Source: Pelagophyceae sp. CCMP2097
Taxonomy: Eukaryota; Sar; Pelagophyceae
Direction: 5' to 3'
DNA: 10,908 nt
NCBI GenBank assembly: GCA_026770575.1
Contig: MU657168.1
Coordinates: forward strand, 466,948-477,855
Each line of letters starts with the position of its first letter. The stretch's first letter is position 1. Both the position numbers and the translations under genes were made by a program. The notes beneath the pieces were generated by a model. It saw nothing but the letters and a program-made list of their open reading frames with translations, was not told where the DNA came from and did no database searches. Below, piece by piece: positions 7,520-10,908 of the stretch.

Positions 7520-9905
7520 TCACGCGAGCACCTTCCGGCAGTGCGTACGGACCTTTGCGATTCTGCCCGTCGTGGCGGCTGCGACGCAGCCGCGGAGCGA
7601 GGCGAGCCTCGCCGGCTTGCCGACGAGGCCGGGGGCGTAGTGCGCGTACTTGGCCGAATTCGTCACCATGGTCCGCACGAGCGCCGGCACCACGGGCCTG
7701 TCGCAAAGGTACGGGCCCGCGGCGGCCCGTGCTTGCCGGCGCGGCGCACGCACTCGGTGATCATGCAGAGGCACGTGTCCGCGACGAGCTCGACGCCGCA
7801 GACCTGGAGCGTCTGCGCCAGCCCTGTCGCCTGTGGCCGCCGTCCGAATCGACCGACATCGAGGCAAGGCGCACCATGGCCGCGTTGAGCGTCGCTCTGC
7901 CTGAGAGCCAGAGATCGGAGGCGCCCGGGAGTCGGATCGATGGACACGGGCTTGGAGACTCATGGTCGCAACGATGGGGATCGTCGACCGTTTGCCGTGA
8001 ATGAGCGCCGCGAGCGCCTAGTGCAGCCGTCCAAGGGAACGGTCACCGCAGGGACCGACCTCGAGCTCGGCGACGGAGCAGTGCGGACCTACGTTTGAAG
8101 CGTGCGCGGGGCTCCGTCCCATGGCAGGGGGCGCACTGCCGATGGCGACAAGTTGGATGAGCTCGTCCTTCTCGGCGGTAGGTTCTTCGTCGCCGGGGGC
8201 CGCGGCGGAGAGCGACCGCCAGAAGCGCCAGAGGTCGCGCGGCGTGACGCGAATTCGAGCGAGGTGCGCAACCTCGTAACCCGTAGCCAGCGCCTCTGGC
8301 GTGTGGCCCGCGACGTGGAACATCCTACAGACGCACCTCTGGCTCGGCGGCGGGCCGTCACGAGGGGGCCGTCATGAGGGGCGCACGGCGAGGCGGAGAC
8401 GGTCGCGAACGCGGCGGCGAACGATTTAAAGTGCTCCGGAGATATCCTACATTTAAAGTGCTCCGGCGTGATCCTGTTGCACGCTCGATTTAAGCGCAGA
8501 GGCGGCAGAGGCGCGTACCTCGGGTGGTCCTCAAGGCCGACGACGATGGGCAGCTTTGGGTTGGAAACGGAGCCGACGGCGTAACCTGCGCCTCGGTGCG
8601 CTCAACGCGCGGTCAAACAAATGACGCACCGAGCGTCGCGAAGAACGCGTCGTCCTCCTCGCCCGCTTTCGGGAAGTCGAGGCCGCCGACGTCGACGACG
8701 ACTGTGGGCACGCGGCCCGCGTCGAGGTGCCTAAGCGCGCCGCTCGAACCGGCGCGTCGTCTTTGCAGTGGCTCACATGCCGGCCCTTGGCGCGCGCGCT
8801 GTGATGGCCACGCATGCGTCCATGTAGTCTGCGTACTTTTGCGTCCTCGCGCCGAGGATTGAATTCGCATAGGCGACTGCATTGGACTCTGACCACGCGA
8901 CGTCGTCGCCCGCGCTCGGCGACGCGTCTTGGGCGAGGTACGGCGCGCACGTAAACGTCGGCCGACAGCCGAGGCGGAGATACGCGTCGCCGAGCGCGAC
9001 CGCTTTGGTGCCGCGGACATCGTCTACCTTTTGAGCGCGCCACTGCTCGCGGTCCACAGACATGGCGTTGGTAGTCGTCTCCACGGCGACGCGGCCGCCC
9101 CATTCGACGAGGCGCTCGGCGAACCTGCCTTAGAGCGTCGGGCGCCGCCACCGCGGTCCGCCTCGCACCTGAGGCCGCCGTCGCCGATGTAAGTGCAAGC
9201 GTCCACGTGCGCCCTCGTCACCGTCAGCAGCTCATCGGCGCGCTGCAGCTTGGCCACGGCGACTATGATGCGCATGGCCGCGCGCACGGCCGCGTTGCCG
9301 CTGGCAAGCATGGCCGAATCGCCCTCGGTCAAAGATACGACGTGCTCCTCAGAGTCTTCAGACGCGACGGCGGCGCCTTCGGCCGCGTCGGGCGCGGCGC
9401 CCGCGACTTCGATGGCGCCGCCGCAGCGGACGGCCGCCGTCTCGGCGGACCGCAGCCGCTCAAAGTCGGCGTCCGACGCTCTTACGATGCATATATCGTC
9501 CTTTTCGAAGAATTCGCGCGCCACGAGCGCGCCGAGGCAGAGGATGTCCTCGCGCTCGCGCACAACAATCGCGCACGGCGCCTGCACCGGCGGCTTACGT
9601 GCGCGCGAATACAAGAAGGGGCCGCACCACGCCGTTGAGTATGAGCTCCAACATGACCTGGCTCGACGTGCACGACCCGCGGCCGCCCGGGATGCACAGC
9701 ACGACGCCGGCGAGGCCTGGCGTCCCGCGCGTCCGACGGCCGGTTTCCGAGGCGGAACAAACGTACATTCGCCGAGGAGCGGGTGCCGCGCGTCGACGAC
9801 GACGCCCGTCTTCGGGTCGACGCCGCCCCAGAAGCTCAGCGCCGTCTCCGTGTAGAGCACGCGGCCGGAGCCGCCGCCGCCGCCGAAGAGCACCTCGCCG
9901 CGCAT
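7520..9905 (-). CDS. Fused aconitase X (DUF126 + DUF521), candidate cis-3-hydroxy-L-proline dehydratase, 13 exons
   Basis: Minus-strand exons: 9905-9767, 9716-9628, 9581-9169, 9124-8777, 8730-8630, 8585-8519, 8473-8387, 8324-8137, 8088-8060, 8017-7948, 7900-7875, 7830-7754 and 7697-7520; 603 residues, frame closes exactly. Residues 1-115 are the small swivel domain (LSFWGGVDPKTG, then PGGRGSCTSS with its conserved Ser, then EREDILCLGALVA). An Ala/acidic linker follows. The large domain begins near 159 (SLTEGDSAML) and continues through VTRAHVDACTYIGDGGLRF, TFTCAPYL, WSESNAVAYANSILGARTQK, MFHVAGHTPEA, GSPHCS, DTCLCM and MVTNSAKYAHYAPGL. Cys205, Cys273 and Cys539 are candidate Fe-S ligands. Aconitase X enzymes dehydrate cis-3-hydroxy-L-proline in bacteria; archaeal members dehydrate mevalonate 5-phosphate. 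The single-chain form with fungal-like motifs points to the former, by inference. In-frame ATG 9983 would add 26 residues. Two exons are only 26 and 29 nt. Exon 7 has two possible acceptors. Confidence 0.87.
8424..8477 (-). repeat. 27 bp tandem duplication carrying a 3' splice site and eight codons
   Basis: Two 27 bp units on the minus strand, 8477-8451 and 8450-8424, match at 22 of 27 positions; the last 16 bases are identical. Each unit contains an acceptor AG followed by G and codons for I-T/S-P-E-H-F-K. Using the first AG (8475-8474) gives a 45 nt intron and the peptide RITPEHFKC followed by RISPEHFKS. Using the second (8448-8447) gives a 72 nt intron and one copy only. Both keep the frame. 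Related proteins, as I recall the family, have a single helix here. Confidence 0.85.
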
Positions 9906-9983
9906 GACGCGGACCCGACCTCGGACTCGCACAACTCTTGTATCGCCGAAATCATATACACCGGGTTTTCCAAAATTTGGCAA
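9906..9983 (-). promoter_or_regulatory. Probable 5' leader of aconitase X (possible N-terminal extension)
   Basis: This stretch is open in frame with aconitase X from an ATG at 9983. Its upstream half is AT-rich like the flanking intergenic DNA, while the family usually begins right at the small-domain strand encoded from 9905. I therefore read it as leader, but translation from 9983 cannot be excluded. Confidence 0.4.
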
Positions 9984-10089
9984 AAAAGATAATAATATAC
10001 AATTGCAACAATTGTAGGAATTACTAGGAATAATTAGGAATTCCTAGTGAGGGGTAACTAACTAATAACTAATAATAAATTACAGGGCA
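9984..10089. other. AT-rich intergenic tract upstream of aconitase X
   Basis: About 100 bp with high A/T content between aconitase X and a GC-richer block. It holds a perfect inverted repeat at 9998-10005 and 10009-10016 (TACAATTG, 3-base loop) and the left arm of the element described separately. It likely contains the aconitase X promoter. No coding exon is seen. Confidence 0.5.
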
Positions 10090-10502
10090 GGCAGCCCGGG
10101 GGGGCTGCCGTCCAGTCCAGGAGGACCTATCCCTGGCCGAGTCGGGGTGAGTGAGGTTGTAATTTATACCCCGGGGAGACGACAAGAACTCTCAGAGAGC
10201 CACGTGCAGATCAAGAGGTCCTGCGCAGGAGCGACTGGAATCGACCCGAAGGGCCTCAACCATGCTTCTCTGCCGGAAAACTCGGGACTCGTTGCATTCG
10301 GGCTTGCACTGGTTGCTTTGTCTCCTCGGCAGCTCATTTTCTCGGCGGGCGGCTTTATTTTCGCACGCCGAAGCGGTACGAGGGCCGGTCAGGCAGTCCA
10401 GCACATTGTGGGCCGGCGCGAGGGGCATGGCCGGAGTTTTGTGGTTGGGTTGAGGAAGTAGTACCTAGTAGGAATTCCTAGGGATCCCTAGGAATCCTAC
10501 AA
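10012..10502. mobile_element. MITE-like element with imperfect terminal inverted repeats
   Basis: The left end (10012-10046) and the reverse complement of the right end (10502-10469) both begin TTGTAGGA and end TAGGAATTCCTA. Over 34 aligned positions 29 match, with one gap. The enclosed DNA is about 420 bp, GC-richer than the arms, and has no convincing protein. I see no clear target-site duplication, so a transposon origin is inferred only from the arms. Alternative: two copies of a palindromic AGGAATTCCTA-type repeat placed by chance. The internal hairpin at 10090-10109 could belong to it. Confidence 0.45.
10090..10109. repeat. GC-rich hairpin with G-run loop
   Basis: GGCAGCCC at 10090-10097 and GGGCTGCC at 10102-10109 form a perfect 8 bp stem around GGGG. 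The run of seven G also has potential for G-rich structure. It lies inside the putative MITE-like element. Confidence 0.55.
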
Positions 10503-10908
10503 GGGGGGTCCAACATGAAACGGATTCCACTCGCCTACAAATTTCTCGGGCTACAAACGAGGTATGGGGCCACTTTTGGTCGCTACGGCGCGGGCTGGTG
10601 GCGGCGCGGTCCCCGACGAAGGAAGTTTGTTTACGGGCTCGATCCGCCGACCGTGAAGCCGCTTTCAAGAATAAAACGGTGTAAAACTTGACACCATTTC
10701 CGCGTAATTGCGGATTTGCATGGGCGTTTTAAGTGAAATGGAACCCATAACTTACAAAATGGAGCCCATAGCCTAAATTTTGGGCCAAATCCCGCACCTC
10801 CAAAGGTCACTACGTCGGACTCTGGCGATGCCAAGGCCGACAGCCGACCCCAATGAAGCGGCAGGGAGGCGGATCTCAGCCGAAGACAATGGAGAACCAC
10901 CTCAAACC
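10503..10908. other. Unassigned right edge of the window
   Basis: About 400 bp of intermediate GC without a recognisable gene. Minus-strand open frames of 67 and 89 codons exist but match no family I know. A small hairpin is possible at GGTGT (10679-10683 region) with ACACC about 8 bases on. A short tandem repeat lies at 10736-10777. It may be intergenic DNA or the edge of a gene or repeat that continues beyond the window. Confidence 0.4.
10736..10777. repeat. Two-copy 21 bp tandem repeat
   Basis: AAATGGAACCCATA at 10736-10749 recurs as AAATGGAGCCCATA at 10757-10770, with a 21 bp period and related following bases. On the minus strand it encodes a repeated heptad-like LWAPF / LWVPF within an open frame of unknown reality. 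Confidence 0.5.

Noticed and set aside
7205..8004. Plus-strand frames of about 210-227 codons
   Set aside because: They are antisense to aconitase X exons 10-13 or lie in the spacer, with Arg-rich, motif-free translations.
8089..8136. Reading through the 48 nt intron to give an APPAMGRSPAHAS insert in aconitase X
   Set aside because: Splicing it out gives the conserved GSPHCS directly, with good donor and acceptor; the apparent SPAHAS similarity inside the intron seems coincidental.
7520..9905. Aconitase X as a frameshifted pseudogene or as several separate genes
   Set aside because: Every break coincides with a GT-AG intron of normal local size, and joining them restores conserved motifs and closes the frame exactly.
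7520..9905. Aconitase X as a bacterial contaminant or very recent transfer
   Set aside because: Twelve spliceosomal introns with the same donor style as the neighbours show it is a settled nuclear gene; older transfer remains possible.
10147..10461. Plus-strand frame of 104 codons inside the MITE-like element
   Set aside because: It lacks an ATG at its start and has no recognisable domain. A shorter overlapping frame from the ATG at 10263 is hydrophobic at its start but equally unsupported.
1..10908. tRNA, rRNA, CRISPR array or bacterial operon signals
   Set aside because: None seen by eye: no tRNA-like cloverleaf with A and B boxes, no regularly spaced repeats, and the gene structure is eukaryotic.

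Overview
The window is nuclear DNA from a GC-rich, gene-dense, intron-bearing unicellular eukaryote. The evidence is a 26S proteasome lid subunit, genes broken by many tiny spliceosomal introns, very GC-rich coding DNA and short AT-rich islands between some genes. A GC-rich microalga (for example a pelagophyte-type stramenopile or a haptophyte) is my guess, but nothing here fixes the lineage.

Layout: (1) 288-1590 (+) is a four-exon metallophosphoesterase-like gene with a mitochondrial-type leader. (2) 1871-2810 (+) is a two-exon aldo-keto reductase. (3) 2959-3844 (-) is a small, Ala-rich coiled-coil protein with a signal peptide, probably six exons. (4) 4118-5153 (-) is a three-exon alpha/beta hydrolase of the monoacylglycerol-lipase / S33 type. 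(5) 5587-7029 (+) is intronless RPN3 (PSMD3), divergent from the hydrolase. (6) 7520-9905 (-) is a 13-exon fused aconitase X (small DUF126 part followed by large DUF521 part). (7) 9984-10908 has no recognisable gene. It holds an AT-rich tract, a roughly 490 bp element with imperfect terminal inverted repeats, and a short tandem repeat near the edge.

I resolved 23 introns by requiring splice signals, frame closure and restoration of conserved family motifs. They are 42-87 nt long (median 48). Twenty-one start GT and two start GC. Twenty-one of 23 have G at +5 and 17 of 23 have C at +4, so the donor consensus is close to GTGCG rather than GTRAG. Because many introns are short and some lack stops, simple ORF calling breaks the genes: aconitase X is scattered over at least six open frames yet closes exactly at 603 codons plus stop.

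The genes do not form an obvious pathway; they look like unrelated housekeeping and metabolic genes. The most unusual detail is in aconitase X, where a 27 bp tandem duplication carries a 3' splice site plus eight codons. It creates two in-frame acceptors that would give proteins of 603 or 594 residues. A weaker 3' splice-site duplication is seen in the aldo-keto reductase.
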